DNA of 64,000 bases from Diplolepis rosae (Eukaryota > Arthropoda > Insecta > Hymenoptera > Diplolepididae). Positions 42,101-57,100 of this stretch are shown here, piece after piece. Below the pieces are notes generated by a model. That model was given only the letters and a program-made list of their open reading frames with translations, did not search any database and was not told where the DNA came from. Both the position numbers and the translations under genes were made by a program. The first letter of the stretch is position 1. Every line of letters begins with the position of its first letter. Location of the stretch: NCBI GenBank assembly GCA_030998225.1, contig JAPYXD010000715.1, forward strand, positions 6,018,501 to 6,082,500, written 5' to 3'.

Positions 42101-45100
42101 AGAGATTTCAGTTAGAAGTGAATTTTTGTTCAAGAATCCTCTTGCTCATAAAGTTCATTATTGATACAATTTTCAACGCAAACTGAAACTTGCATCTAAC
42201 TCCATGAAGAAATAGATTCGTGCACAATAATGTATGAGCAATGTTGAAGTTTCAATTGTTTTTCAGAAGTTTTATAATCACTGTCAAAAATGTTGATGAG
42301 ACATTTCTCTCTAGATTTAAACATAATATAAACTATTGCCATTGAGTATGGGATAAAAAACGAGAGCATTAATAAAAATCAATGCCTGTCTTTGAATGGT
42401 GATCTTTTATGTTTCTTTTTAACCCTCTGATATCAAACATATAAGGGATTCCCTCAGTGGGGTCAGTTTTTCCAAAGTAACTTATAATTTACGCTTCACA
42501 CAGTCTGGCTCGTTTGAATACCTTTCCACGAATTATTCCTGAAGTTTTTTGTAGCAATAGAAAATGTTTAAGTAGAATACTTATTCAATAATTAATTCTA
42601 AAAACCAAAGATGACATGAATTCTGAGGGAGACCCTCCATAGGTTGGCTTTTGTGCAATGGTAATAGCTCGAGTTCTTGAGTGCGGCGTTGCCACATTTT
42701 CATGTTACACGTTCAGCCAAGTAGTCGCCGGTAAAACAATAGTGATTAGTATCATGTACATTTAGCAACATAATACAATAAGATTCTTAATTACCGTGAA
42801 TGAAAAACGTTGTTATATCAAATGATTCATTTATTTTCAATTCAGGTCTATAAATTTATATGATAGTAATGTTTAAAAGTAATACAAAGTCTTTAATAAT
42901 TTAATAAAGTATCCGGTTTTTTATTCACAGTGAACTTTAAATATTTTTTCAATTCGTGATGCTACATACTGGACTACTTCATTTTGAATTGCAAGCTATG
43001 AGATAAGTTTTTATTTTCTATGATAACCCTTTTTTTTAATTATCTCCTATATTCTAATCTTTTACAGAAATTTTGAATTAATTTTTGATTTTATGGCACT
43101 GAAGAAGGGCCCCCCTATGTGGCCGGAACGTTTGCCTTTCTTTCTTTTTGCGCAATTTTAAATCTAATAGTGATAATTTTAATCAAAGAGAATAAGAAAA
43201 AACTGACCCTATGCCAAAATAACGGGAAATGAACAAAAATTCTATGAATTGGGGTCAATATAATACTAGACATGTTATCAAACATGTCACTTTGAAATTT
43301 AAAAATGGCACATTCACTATAAAGCTAGAATATCTCACAGTTCTGACCATTTTCAGAACTAGTTAAATTTAATAATACTTTCAAATGTGATACTTAATAT
43401 CACGAATATTTAAATTGCATTTTTATTAATTTTTACAGATAAATTTATTATTATTTTTTCAAAACATCTCAGAATAAATCTGAATGCGAAAATAAACAAC
43501 TTTCAATTTTGTTTAAATATTGATATTATAATATTATAATATTATAATAGATATTATAATATTTAATGTTTATGAAACGCCTTGCTTACAAATTCAGTGT
43601 TAAATGGATTGTCCGTGAAGCTAATATACAAAATCGTTTTCTTGAAAAATAAACGCCTTCGTCCACTCGTGAAAATCATCATAAACGTCTCAAATTTCTT
43701 AACTAGGTATAGAACAATAGTCTTCTTCAAGGAGGAAAAAAACCTCTCAGGATTTCTCATAGAAAAAAATTGTCGGTCAGCAAAGCCACATGTCCCGAGT
43801 CGGTTTTTAAAACACTTTTATATGAATACGAGCTGACTATCGTAGCAACAATTAGAAAGAACAAGAGGGAACTTCCGCCAAGTTTTGTAAATTCTAAGAA
43901 AAGACAACTAAATTCCAGTATTTTTGGCTTCAAAAAAGATATTGTGCTAGTATCTTACGTACCAAAGAAAAACAAAGTGGTCCTTTTAATTTCCACAATG
44001 CATGACACGGGTGAAATTTGTCCAGAATCTGGCAAGAAGATGCTGCCAGAAATAATATGATTTTACAATTCAACAAACTCAGGAAAAGACATTAAACGAT
44101 CAGTATTCTTGAAAACTTTGGCCCATGAGTTGGTTAGATCTCACATATTACTAAGGGCTTCTGTTGTCACACTTCCTACTAAGCTGAATAAAAAATTTGA
44201 AAAGGTGCTTAGGTCTTGATGAATGCGTTTTGAATAATAATGATCCTTCTAAATGTGCGTAGTGTCCTAAAAGTGAAAATGAATACTCAAAAAGTCATTG
44301 TGTCAAATGTTCCTCAACGATTTGTGTAGCACATACTGTAAAAGTTTGTTCTATATGTTTTGAAAAAATACTCGAAATTGATTTACTTTCAATCTCTCTT
44401 GAAAGACACTGATTTTAAAACAAATAACTGTTATTCTGAATATTGCTTTATGAGATAACAAAATTTTTAGTCAGATTTATGAGTTTCTAATTTTCTGTTG
44501 TACAATGAATACTGTTATGTACTATTTTGAATAAAATGAAAAAAGTCAATGTTATAATGATTTTAAATTAATTAGTTGAGTTTGAAACTTTTGTCATTGT
44601 TCATTATAATTGTTCTATTGATTAATAATATTCATAAAAAATTTATCTTTAACTAAAGTTTTTAACATTACTATGATAGATAGTTATAACTTCATGCATA
44701 ACCTCGAATTTGGTAAGTGAATATTTACATGCATTCGGCAACGCTGCAGATGTTCTAACACACAGGGGAAATCCTCTAGGACTTGGTATCCGTTTAATAA
44801 TTTTTAAGGTGGGTATCGAAGGGTTAAACTCAAAGCTAATAAAATTCTGTATAGATTAGTCAAGGCTGGTTTTTGAAAAAGACTTCTTAGAATTCCTTAT
44901 ATAAGAAAAAAAAATTTTTAAATAAAAGAATTTTTTTTACAGAGCACCATTTTGTGAATTTAGTTTTTTATTGAGGTACCAATAACCAGAATTAGTGTAA
45001 AAACTCCTCAGAAATAACCTCCAGCGGTGATAGTTGCGAAGACAATATTTTTATATTATTAGGTGCACAACTAAGTTCCCAGTGTTTTTTTGATGAAAAT

Positions 45101-48100
45101 GCAACTTTATTGTGAAAAAATGGTTACAAATGAATCATTCAAAGTATTGCCCATCGTTAGCTACAACTTTTGCCCATCTTTCTGGTAGAGCTCGAATACC
45201 GTTACTGTAAAAGTGTTCATCTTTTGAGGCTATCCATGAATCAAGTCATTTTTTGATGTCTTCATATGAGCGAAACTGCTGATCAGCCAGACCATGTGCC
45301 ATCTTCCAGAACAAGTAATAATCGGACGGTGCAATATCTGGGGAATACGGCGGATGGGGTAGGACTTCCCATTTGAACGTTTCCAGGTAGGTTCTAACGG
45401 GTTTGTCAACGTGAGGCCGAGCGTTATCATGCTATGGAATCACTTTTTCATGCCTCTGCTCGTATTGTGGCCGTTTTTCGAGCAGTGATCGGCTCAAACG
45501 CATCAATTGCGTTCGATACCGTTCTTCAGTGATGGTTTCGTTCGGTTTCAACAGCTCATAATAAATAACACCGACCAGGTCTCACCAAATACGCAGTATA
45601 ACCTTCGCAGCGTGTATATTCGGCCGAGCCAAAGAAGTAGAAGCATGGCCGGGCAGTCCTCATGACTTTCTTCTCTTTGGGTTGCTGTAATGAATCTATT
45701 TTACATCACCCGTCACGATGCGATGAAGAAAACCCTTCCTTTTTTGACGCTGAAGCAGTTGTTCACAGGCGAAAAAACGACGCTCAACGCCCCTTGGCTT
45801 CAAATCATAAGGAACCCAAGTTCCTTGTTTTTGAATCATTCCCAACGCATGCAGTCGCTTGAAAATGGCTTGGCGAGTAACTCCTAATGCTGAAGCAAGC
45901 TCTCCTTGCGTTTGGCACGAATCCTCACTTAGAGCAGCATCTCCGTAAACTTTTTGGAGCTCTCGATGCGCTTCAGCCACCGTTTTCTTCGAATGAAAGA
46001 AGAAGATCAACACTTCCCGCAAATGACGATTATTTGGCACAAAATCAGACATTTTCACGTAACCAAAAGTATATGACGCCAAAACAAAATCACTAATGTG
46101 TCAAAACGGTTTGTTTGCCATATGTCTAAGCTTGGTTTATGGAGTTTTGGATATGTCAAAATCGACCAGCACTTACTGCTGGAGCCATCTATTCACAAAC
46201 AGCGGGAACTTAGTTGCGCCCCTAATATTATGAACAATTTAATTAATAAATATGTTTTGTGTAGAATTAGCTTCATTTTTGTTTTTTTAATCTGGCATTT
46301 TTTGCAGAAAATGCGTGTAAAAAGAAGTTTCATTAGAAACTAAACAAAAGCAAATGATATCTATTCGTTGCTGAAACAAATGTCATAAACAAATTCACAT
46401 TGCGGCTATTATTTAATAAATATAATGCCTTTAACCCATTAACGCCTGAACGGACGTTTTTTCCTGCAAACTTTCCGGCCATAAAAAAAATTATGTAGAA
46501 AGTTTATAAAAAATCCAGCTAAGGTTTTTCTGAAGTCAAATTTCATATTCTTTGAGAATCTCGCCCTAATTTTTCGATAAAACGTAAGCCTTCATTGTAA
46601 TTAACAATTTTATTGAAAAAAAAGTGAAATTATCGAGATCGATCACTTTTAAAACCAACGAAACACATGAAAATCGAATTCCAAGAACCGCAGAAATCGT
46701 TTTTCTCGCGTCCATAGACATAAAACTCGAAGTTCACTTGCTGTTTGTTAACATTGCGCAGATGGCGCTTTCTGACACGGCTTATGCGATTTATAATTTA
46801 TCTGATTTTGACATTTGACCATAATGATGTAAAAAGTTCATAGTATGACTTGAAAATGTGTACTCGGGGGTTTCTAGGATCACGAATTTAAAGTTATTAT
46901 TGAAAAATTATATTGTTTAAACAAACTATGTCTCCGTTCAACTTTTATCCAAGCTGCAACCGAACTTATTTTTTTGAAAACTAAATCTCATGATGACACC
47001 TAGTTATCGAAAATCAAAAAAACAGCAAGTAAACTTCGAGTTTTATGTCTATGGACGCGAGAAAAACGATTTCTGCGGTTCTTTGAATTCGATTTTCATG
47101 TGTTTCGTTGGTTTTAAAAGTGATCAATTTCGATAATTTCACTTTTTTTCAATAAAATTGGTAATAACAATAAAGGCTTACGTTTCATCGAAAAATTAGG
47201 GCGAGAATCTCAAAGAAGATGAAATTTGACTTCAGAACAACCTTGGCTGGATTTTTTATAAACTTTCTACAAAATTTTTTTTATGGCCGGAAAGTTTACA
47301 GGAAAAAACGTTCGTTCAGGCGTTAAACGCGGGTGTTACTGCAAATATCTTTTCGATGGTATTTTGCAGTATCAACTTGATATTGCACAATAACTTTCAA
47401 TTATTTAAACAATTTTAATTAGCAAATGCATAACTTTGTCGGTTTTCACTAGAGAGACTTGGATTTTTTCGTAACACCAAGTAATACGCTTTCGCCTTTG
47501 TCTCAATATTGTGGCAAGTCTCTATTATATAACTATCGTTTATTATTTAAACAATTTGAATTGACTAATACATAAATTTCTTTGTTTGGAATACGAAGAT
47601 TTTTAGTTCTTAGTAGATTCAACTACGAATATTCTGTAGAAGATGCTTTCCCGTAATAATTTAATAACAAATATCTACGCTATATGCTTAGCTAAGCTCT
47701 CGATTGTTTTCTGCGATTCTTATTTGTTTATGTTTATCAAAATAAAAAATTGAGAAAACTGCCTCAGTTTTATTACCGACTTTCAATAGAAAGTTCAAAA
47801 CTTGTACTTGTAGTCAGGATAAGTTTCTCGCGAAAAATTTAATCTGGTTGAATACTATGTTTAAAGTTTCAGAAGCAGAATTTCCGTCACATCAAAAAAC
47901 AAAAAGCTTTGAAGAATGTTCTGAAAAAACTAAGAGGAGAAGGATAGAAGCATTTAAAGAATCCATTTCCGAGGTGGGCACTGATTTATTTAACAAATAT
48001 TAATCAATTATGTATTGACCATTTTGTTCGATGACCTTTTGCCATCTTTCATTCAGCTTCATAATTCCGCTTCCGTAGAAAGTGTAGTTCTTAGAGGAAA

Positions 48101-51100
48101 AAAACTGAATCAACTCATTTTCGACAGCCTCATTTGAATCGAACGTTTTTCCATTCAAATGGTTTTGAACTGAATGGAATAAATGATAATCGGATGGTGA
48201 AAGGTCAGGACTATGCGGTGGATGAGGCATCACTTCCCAGCCTAACTCCAATAATATTTTGCGAGTGACCACAAATGTATGTGGTTTTGCGTTATCTTGA
48301 TGGAAGAAGACGCCTTTACGAGTTGCCAGTTCTGGCCGCTTTTCCTTCATTTCTTTGTCCAATTTCATTAGCTGGCGATAGTAGACATTCGAATTGATAG
48401 TTTGGTTCCTTGGGAGCAGCTCAAAATAAACAATAAACACCTTCTTTTGATGAATATCGGCTCTTAATGTCGATTGTGCAGGCTCATCTCGCTTGTTCCA
48501 TGATCTTTTTCGAACGACGTTATCATAAAAAACCAATTTTTCATCGCCCGTTATGATTCGCTTTAAAAATGGATCGGTTTCGTTACGTTTCAGCAGTGAA
48601 TCGCAAATGGAAATTCATTTGGTGAGATGAATTTCGTTCAATTTGTGAGGAACCCAAATATCGAGATTAACGTAACCAATTTGTTTTAAATGTCTTTCAA
48701 CGCATGTATGTAATATGTTAAGCTTCTCTGCGATCTATCGTGTCGTACTACGCCGATTATTTCCTATCATTGCTTTTATTTTGTTGTTCTCAACTTCAGT
48801 TGGGCGACCAGAGCGTGGTGCATCTTTGAGGTCAAAATATCCGGAACGTAAACGAGCAAACCAATTCTGGCACTGGCGTTCTGTTAATGATTTTTCACCA
48901 TAAACATCATACAACTTTTTCTGAGCTTGCACTGCGTTTTTACCTTTTCGGAAGTAATAAAGTAAAATGTGACGAAAATGACCGTGTGTAATCTCCATTT
49001 CAAATCAATGCAAAACAATAAATAAACAACAGTCATCTAGCGGAAAAAAGCGAGATGACTTTGTTGCCAACCCAATAGAAGTGCAGGAAGCAGAAGTGGG
49101 AACATCACAAGTTACAAATTCGTCCTCCATATGAAAAAAATGCAAATGCTAAAATGAAGTGCTATTCACCAAGTTCGACAATTGAAATTAATAAAACAGG
49201 TGCTACTCTACAACTTCAGGAATTTTAGAACTATACAGCTGAAAGAATATTGAAAATTAAGTATGTACCACCTAATTATGTAAAGAACTTAAATTTAAAA
49301 ATCAAGTACGGTTGCGATGGAACACCCGGAATAAATTCTTATCCATATAAATCAGAAAACTTCCTCTCCCAACTCTTGCTTGCACTAGAGACAAAGGATA
49401 GAATTTAAAAATGAACTTGATCAAATTGTACTGTTTGTGAGGGAAAGTCCCCAGAAATGAACTGTCCGCAAACAGCACGAACTAGGGAAGAAAATGTGGG
49501 TGCATTCCAGTTTGGCTTACAAACTTTGCATGCATGGATCTGTTTCATGGAATGCATACTATACATTTCTTATAGATTGCCATTTAACCCTTGTGTAACC
49601 AACCAAATAAATTTACACTATTGGCTAACCGGGGTACCCGGGTACCCATATGCACAGTCAGTATAGTCAGCTCGTGTGTTTGTAGATATTTTCGTGTGTA
49701 ATTTTCAACATCTTTTCTAAATTGTTTGTTTAGTTTTTATTATTTGTGATTATAAAATAACGAATTTTTAAGGTAATTTGAAACATATTATTTATCTTAT
49801 ATATTTGTCGTACTAGTTCAAGTGTAATACTATTTCAATGCATACGTTTATTTACTGTTTAGATTGAGTCAAGCCGAAAAAGACGAGTATTTAAAAAAGT
49901 TATTGGGCGAGGAAGATAACGAGAGTTTGGCTTCTGACAGTGAAGACGATGACTGGCTTCCGACAGGTAATTTGCCACATAATTCTCGAAATAATAAATA
50001 TTTCACAGCGTCGGATAATGAAGAAGAAAGTGATCATGAGGGAGAGTTTGCTGAGCATGCAGATAGTGAAAATAAATGCCAGAATGAAGAAGAGATAGAT
50101 GACGAAAGTGGGAGCGAATCTGAGGAGGAGAGTCAAGATGTGGCTGCTAAAGCATCGCAAGGTAATAATTACTTTTTTTTACATTTTGTGTACATGTATG
50201 TATGTGTCTGTATGAGTACAGTCAATATATCAATGTAACTAAACTAATTTTAACATAATTTTTCAAGTAATTTATACATAAAATTATAATATGTTTCAGA
50301 CAGCACCAGTACAACGTTTGTGGCTAAAGATAAAACTGTTTGGAATAAAATTATACAACAGAATCATCAAACTCCTTCGAGAAATATTGTCAGGTAAAGG
50401 GCTGGGCCTCACAGAAGTACAGAAATGTTATCATGTTATCATTCAAAAAAATCATGTCAATGGAAATAGTTGATATTATCGTACGTTGCCCAAAAAAAAG
50501 CAGAAGCTGTATATGAAGAGTATAACAGTAAGCATCCTGAAAACGAGCCACGCGTATGGAAGAAAGTAACGCGGCATGAAATGTATGCTTTTTTTGCAAT
50601 TTTGATTTGTGCTGGTGCGAATAATTCGAATACCGATCATGTGAATGATATGTGGAAAACAGCATCATTCCCTCTGTACTGTGCAACGATAGGACGACAA
50701 CGATTCCAATCAATTATACGGTTTATACGATTTGATGATCATGCTACACGTCGTGAACGAGCAGCCAATGATAAAGCTGTACCAATTTCTGATATATGGA
50801 ACATGCTAAATGCAAACTTGGCTGCAATCTACAAACCAACAGAAAATTTGAGTATCGATGAGCAACTCTTTCCTTTCCGGAGGAGGACGAAGTTTACCCA
50901 GTACATGCCTTCGAAGCCTGCTAAATATGGCATAAAATTATGGTGGATATGTGATGCAGCGAATGGTTTTCCGCTCAAAGGGATTATTTATACAGGCAAA
51001 ATGGGTAATACTCGAGATATCAACCAAGGAGAAAGAGTTGTCAAAGAACTTGCAATCGGTTTCAAAGGATCTGGCCGAAACATAAGTATGGATAGATTTT

Positions 51101-54100
51101 TTACAACTTTACCTTTAGCTAAAAGTCTTCTTTCCTGGAACCTCACTATCGTTGGCACTTTGAAAAAAAACACACCATACATCCCTCAAGAAATGAAAGC
51201 ATCAAAAACAAGACAACGTTTTCAACACTTTTTGGCTTTCATGATAAAGTTACAATCTGTTCTTATGTACCGAAGAAAAACAAGGCTGTGATTTTGCTTA
51301 GCACGTTGCACGATGATGCTAAAACGTCTGATGAAGCACATAAAAAACCAGAAATGATTTTGTTTTGTAATAAAACTAAAGTCGGCGTCCATACGAGGGA
51401 TCAAATGTGCGCGAGATACACTACGCAACGGCGAACGTGCAGGTGGCCACTAGCTTTTTTTAACAACATCCTTGACATCTCCTCTCTCGCTGCTTATATT
51501 GTTTATTATGAGAATAATAAAATGATGAAAAATAAAACTAACCAAAGGAGACTTTTTCTGCGCCAGCTCGCAGAAGAACTAGCTATGCCCTTGATTGAAG
51601 AGCGAGCTTTAAATCAGCAAATCATGCGACACTAATCAACCAAACTGGCGATCGGAAGCTACTTCAATAAACCAATGACAGTCCAGTTTACTACTGATAA
51701 CCAACCACGAGACAACACTGGCAGGAAAGTTGTTGTTGGATCATGCTACATTTGCACCAAGCAACCTATTCGCAAACGAAGGAAGACCAGGAAATGCTGC
51801 GTTCAATGCGAAAAGCCAGTCTGCGATGAGCATACTGCCAAAATTACTAAATGTGTAGAATGCAGTCATTAAATTCAGTTTTTTTTTATTGAATCGCTAA
51901 AATGTGATTATTACAATCAATTCATTTCATCGTTTTTTGTATCAATGTAGAAAAATTGAAACATTGATATTTTGTTTGTAGTGGTAAAATTGAGAAATAT
52001 AATAATAATTATTATAATATTAATTCTGTTTAATTAATAAACAATTAAAAATGAATATAATTCATTATCACATCCTTATTCATAGTTATTTAATCTTTTT
52101 TTGTATCCAAATATTTCAATTTTATGATAAATTAGATAAAATTCATTATTTTTATCCTTGAGGATAGCATCTAGGCCGATCGGCTATTTAGCGTAACATC
52201 ATATCAGATAATATGCGGAAAATTGGAGAAGCATTGCATGGCGTTCCCAGCATGATGATGAGGTGAATGCGAGGAATGCAGGAATCTAATGGGTAACTAC
52301 AAGGGAGTTAGGGTGAGGGGTTTAATTTCCAGAGGGTGTTCACAGGGGAAGTGTACTCTCCCTACTAATGCAGTGCCTGGTGGTCGATTGACTTATCCGC
52401 AGCCTAAAGGAAGCGGTATATTACACGCAGACGTATGCTGATAACATTGTCATCTTGCTCCGTGGAATACATCTTGAGGTGGTGATACAGCTGAAGCGAG
52501 AAGCCCTAGGGATAGGCAGCGTATGGTACACTGACGGCTTGAAGCATGGACAAACGGGTACTGATATGAGAATGTAAACAGACATTAAATAAACAAGCAA
52601 AAGGAAACATAGTTGCACTGGTGTGGGTAAATGGACATTCTGATATCAAAGGGAATAAAGCTGCCGACAAACTGGCCAGGACTGGGACAGAGGGGATCCT
52701 CATAGATCCAGTGTCGGTGGTGGGTATCGCTTCTTCTACAATGGAAGCAAAGATTAAGAAATGAGTTCAGAATCAACACGGAAGGTACTGGGGCGCGGTA
52801 AAGGGATACCGCCAGGGGAAGTTTCTACTTGGGCCTGCACTAAGAGAAGACGGATCCAAAAGAATCCTTACTCTCTGATGGGTCAAGGTAAACTTAGTAA
52901 CCCAGCTTCTAACAGAACATGGAAGTCTAAGATACCATAAATAAAAGATGGACTTGAGTCCATCAGCGGAATATCGATTCTATGAAAGAGAGCACGAGAC
53001 ATCGGAGCACGTGTCGTGCTATGGTCAGGATAAGGAGAAAGACACAGGGTTCATATTTTCTGGGAATCAGAACAATGCAAACTGTAACAGTTTCAAACAT
53101 ACAGAATTTCATAAAGGCAGGATATTTTTATGAAAGAAAAAAATTTATTTTCGAAGAACGGTTGCCTAGTCTCCTTAAGTCGAAGACATGGCCGACTAAT
53201 TATCAAGTAGCTGGAATAAAAAAAACAAATGCAATTTGGAGGCATCGTGATTCAAATTCGAAAAGAAGCGAGTATCCAGTGTCTTTATATATCCTTCGAT
53301 ATATTCAGAGTTTTAGAGAGAGTTGAAAACTAGAAAGGAGCTGGACCAGACATGATGCATAACTTTAGGTACGAGCACCTTGCACGTGAGTTCATATTTC
53401 TTTGGATTTTAAACCAATAATATGTCTTTCAAAGATTTACGAAATGCTCACTGCTGTTATCTCTGATAATGCCCATTGAGAGCAAAGCAACATTATCACT
53501 ACAGAAAAAAAGCTGTTACTGAAAATCCAGGGACAGCAACATTCTGGTGATTATCGACAGTGTCGCTGTGTTGCAAGCTAAAGAACATTGGCGGAAGTTG
53601 CACATGGGATATATTGATTATAAACAACCATATTCCTTGGTACCTAACGTTTACTAAGTTCAAATACTTGAAGGATGCAAGATCTGCCCTAGCACAATTT
53701 GATTTTCTAGACAGTCGATCTCCTTCTGAGATACTGGTATCGAGTATTTTGATCGTGGTCGACCGAATATGACCAGATTCTTGCACGTTACGACTGATAT
53801 CTTCTAAGGTGACTCATTTATCGAACTATGGTTCTGTTTGGCTTTCTACCCACTGAGTAGCGAGCTCAACAAAACGTCCCATGGGTACACTCTAAGAAGT
53901 ATTTTGCCATCGTACCACTATAATTTCGTTCGTGCAACGATAAAAGTATAGCTGTTCGACCTATACCGGTATATAGTGTCTCCGGTATAGGCAAGACAAC
54001 TATACTGGTTCGCCGCGCAACCTATACATTACTTTGCATGCACGCGACTCTAATCTCGAAGTGAGAAAGAAGTGTCATTCGTCCGAGGCATTTTTTTTTT

Positions 54101-57100
54101 CCTTGAAATATCATTTATGCGTATCGCGTATCGTTTTATTACACGTGAAAATTCACAACTGCAATGAACGAGTGGGTGAAGAGAAAATTGACAGATTGGG
54201 GATGAAGAAATATACCGAAGCTTCCGAAAGTAAGTACTAACAAAGTTACAATAATTTAACCATCATTTTTTTATTTCGTATTATTCATAATTAACCCTCA
54301 TCGGGACCGTCAAAACTACGTCTAATCGGTTGTTGTGTATACGAGCATATACACAAAAAGTTTGAGATTTGTTTTAAATGTTTCAAAATGAAAAAAATTA
54401 TTTCTTTTTGTTTATTCATTTATTTTTGAATTTTTATTTTCATTATAAATCAAATTTGTGAACATTCATGTGGAAATGGATGAAAAAAAAATACTGTTCA
54501 AAACATCAATTTTTTTGGAAGTAACGGAAAGTCGCAAAAAAATGTATACGGTCGTATACATAGAACCGATGAGGGTTAAAGCTCTGGATTACAGAATTGC
54601 CTGGGAAAAAACGTTTTCGTGCTGATGGGGTTTGTTTGTTAATGATTTGATGTCAAACAAACGCACAGGTTCTGCAATCCAGGGCCTCAATTATTCGTTA
54701 TTATTTTATTATTTTATATTTCATTGTTATTTTATTTTATTCTTCCATTCCGTATTCATATTATTTTTTCATTTTATATTATTGACACATTATCTTATTA
54801 ACTCAATTCAAGTATAAACAAGTAAAACAGTCAACGTGTATTCTTTAAACTGTTTAAATTGTTTAAAAACTAGTTAAAATGTTGAAGTTTATCTTTTTAC
54901 GTTCATTGAAAACGGTTGAAAATTTTTATTTTATTTTCGTTCTAGAAAAAATGTGAAAAAATAAGGTAACGATGTGGGAATTTGTAATAACTCTTTTAGA
55001 ATCGCAGTCTATTCTTGATTTCCAATAATGTTGTATATTAACATATACTAAAATTCATGTAAGAAAATAAATAATTATACATGAATGAGTTATTCTGAAT
55101 ATTTATCTGAATATTTATTTATTTAAAAAAAAAATATGATAAAAGAAATATACATAATTAAAACTCATTTAGCGAATCCTAGTTTTACTTGAAATTAGGA
55201 TTATTCAAATTCGAAGATAAATATTGGTCATGCAGTTCTTCATGATTTTACAGAACATGAGATCGATCAGGAATCATTTAAATGTTTATCAGAAGACATG
55301 ATAAAAACAATTTCACCAAAAGCTGGTCCCCAGGAAAAATTTTTGTCTAAATGGAAAACAGAATTGAATGTCTGTGTTGCTGAAAGCTCTCAAGATCGCG
55401 TAAGAATTCAACTCTGATTTTGTGTTAATAAGCGTAACTTCTTTTTGCCCAGAGCATTTTTTGAAATCTGAAATACCAAGACAAGTTATTTTTGAAAATT
55501 GTAATACTAGTTTTTGAATTCATATACATATGCGTCTGTTTGAATTGTAAGGACAGGTTTTATTTGATGGGTCAATGGAAGATTTAAATAATACAAATTA
55601 CTGTTATCAGCTGGATCTTGGAGGTATTAGAAAACAATATTGATTAAACGACGTTTTTTTATCGGAAAATCGTGACGTACATGTGGGCAGATTCCTGAAT
55701 TGCGTTTCATTTGGTTGAATTTTTGGTTCACATTCACAGGACTCATTGAATGTAATGTACAAACGATTCAAAACGATGGTGTCAGAGTGAATCAAGAGGA
55801 GAATATTCCATTGGTCCATCATAAAAATCCCTTTTTTTAAATTGATTCAGCTATAAATTGGATTTTATAATAAATACTCCGATAGTTGATCTTATCGATG
55901 CGTTGAGGTCTTCAATGGCAGAAATTGCGATTCTAAATTATTACAAAAAACATCGAGAACTCTCAGAGAATTACAGGCAACTCTTGGCAGATGGCGTAGT
56001 TTGCATAGAAATGTGCACGAATTCCAAATTGACGTAATGATATACAATTTATTAAATATGTGTTCCCTGAGGATTTGTTAATATTTTTTCAAGTCAAATT
56101 CCGGTGATAATAATTTTTTTTCGCCCTCATTTTTCAGTCGTATTTCAACATGAAATCGACAATAACTTGTTTACTTCCCTAAGGAAACATCAGATTTCAT
56201 CTATCATTTATCAACATTCATTTACATTTATATGCAGCTACTAAAAGCTCTAAATGTGATAAGTTTCTTTTTTTCAATTTTAGCATAAAACCTGAACGTC
56301 TCAAAATTTCATCATTGCTTATCAAGGGCGTTTTTCCAGGGGAAAATGAATCGACGTATTATGTCCCATATCATTTCGATAAAACTTTGAAGATCAAAGT
56401 TCTTCCTAAAGGAAAACTCTACGACAAGCTTAATTTTTATCCAGCTGTTTTGATTGAAGCCGAAGGGACATTAAAATTTGCCAATAAAAAACAAAGCAAG
56501 ACGATTCGAGATTATTGTACCTAGGTTTCAGAAGTGATCTGGCTTCATCATCGAATAGTATAAATATAAATGCAATATGAAAAATTTTTTATTCATACAT
56601 AGCATTAATATACGATAATCTTGGAGTTAAGGAATGTATAAGTCGCATGAATTCAAGAATAATTGAGAATAATTGTGTCTGAAGAGTCTCAACTCACTTT
56701 TCCTAAAAATTTGAAGAAAATCAAATGGTTAAAAGAAAATATCGATCCAGTTGAGCGTGTAAAACAATTTTGGAAAGACGCCTCAAAGAAAAGAATTCTG
56801 CAACTAATTGAGAACACTTCGGACACAGAGTATTTCAATACTTACCCTGATCTGAGAAACATTTCTCATGGTCCTTAATTGGTATGCTTTTAAGGCGTAC
56901 TAATCGTTGTTTTATCGTCATGATCAACTACAACATTTGTTAGTAATGCACAAATAAATAAATAAAAATCGCACAGGAATCAAAGAGGAATGCGTGTTTC
57001 TCAAAGTACCCGACTTCGATGTCACTGAAAATTCATCACTTGATATAATGCACGACCTTTTTCAAGGAGTTTTTGAGTTTGATATGGTTGCTTTGAGAAA

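Larger units (their letters stand above)
42423..44823 (+). mobile_element. piggyBac element 1, 2.4 kb with TTAA ends
   Basis: TTAA (42419-42422) then CCCTCTGATATCAAAC marks the left end. The right end reads GGTGGGTATCGAAGGG then TTAA (44824-44827). Reverse-complemented, it gives CCCTTCGATACCCACC, a similar terminal repeat. The length equals a typical full piggyBac. The transposase inside is badly eroded. Confidence 0.75.
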
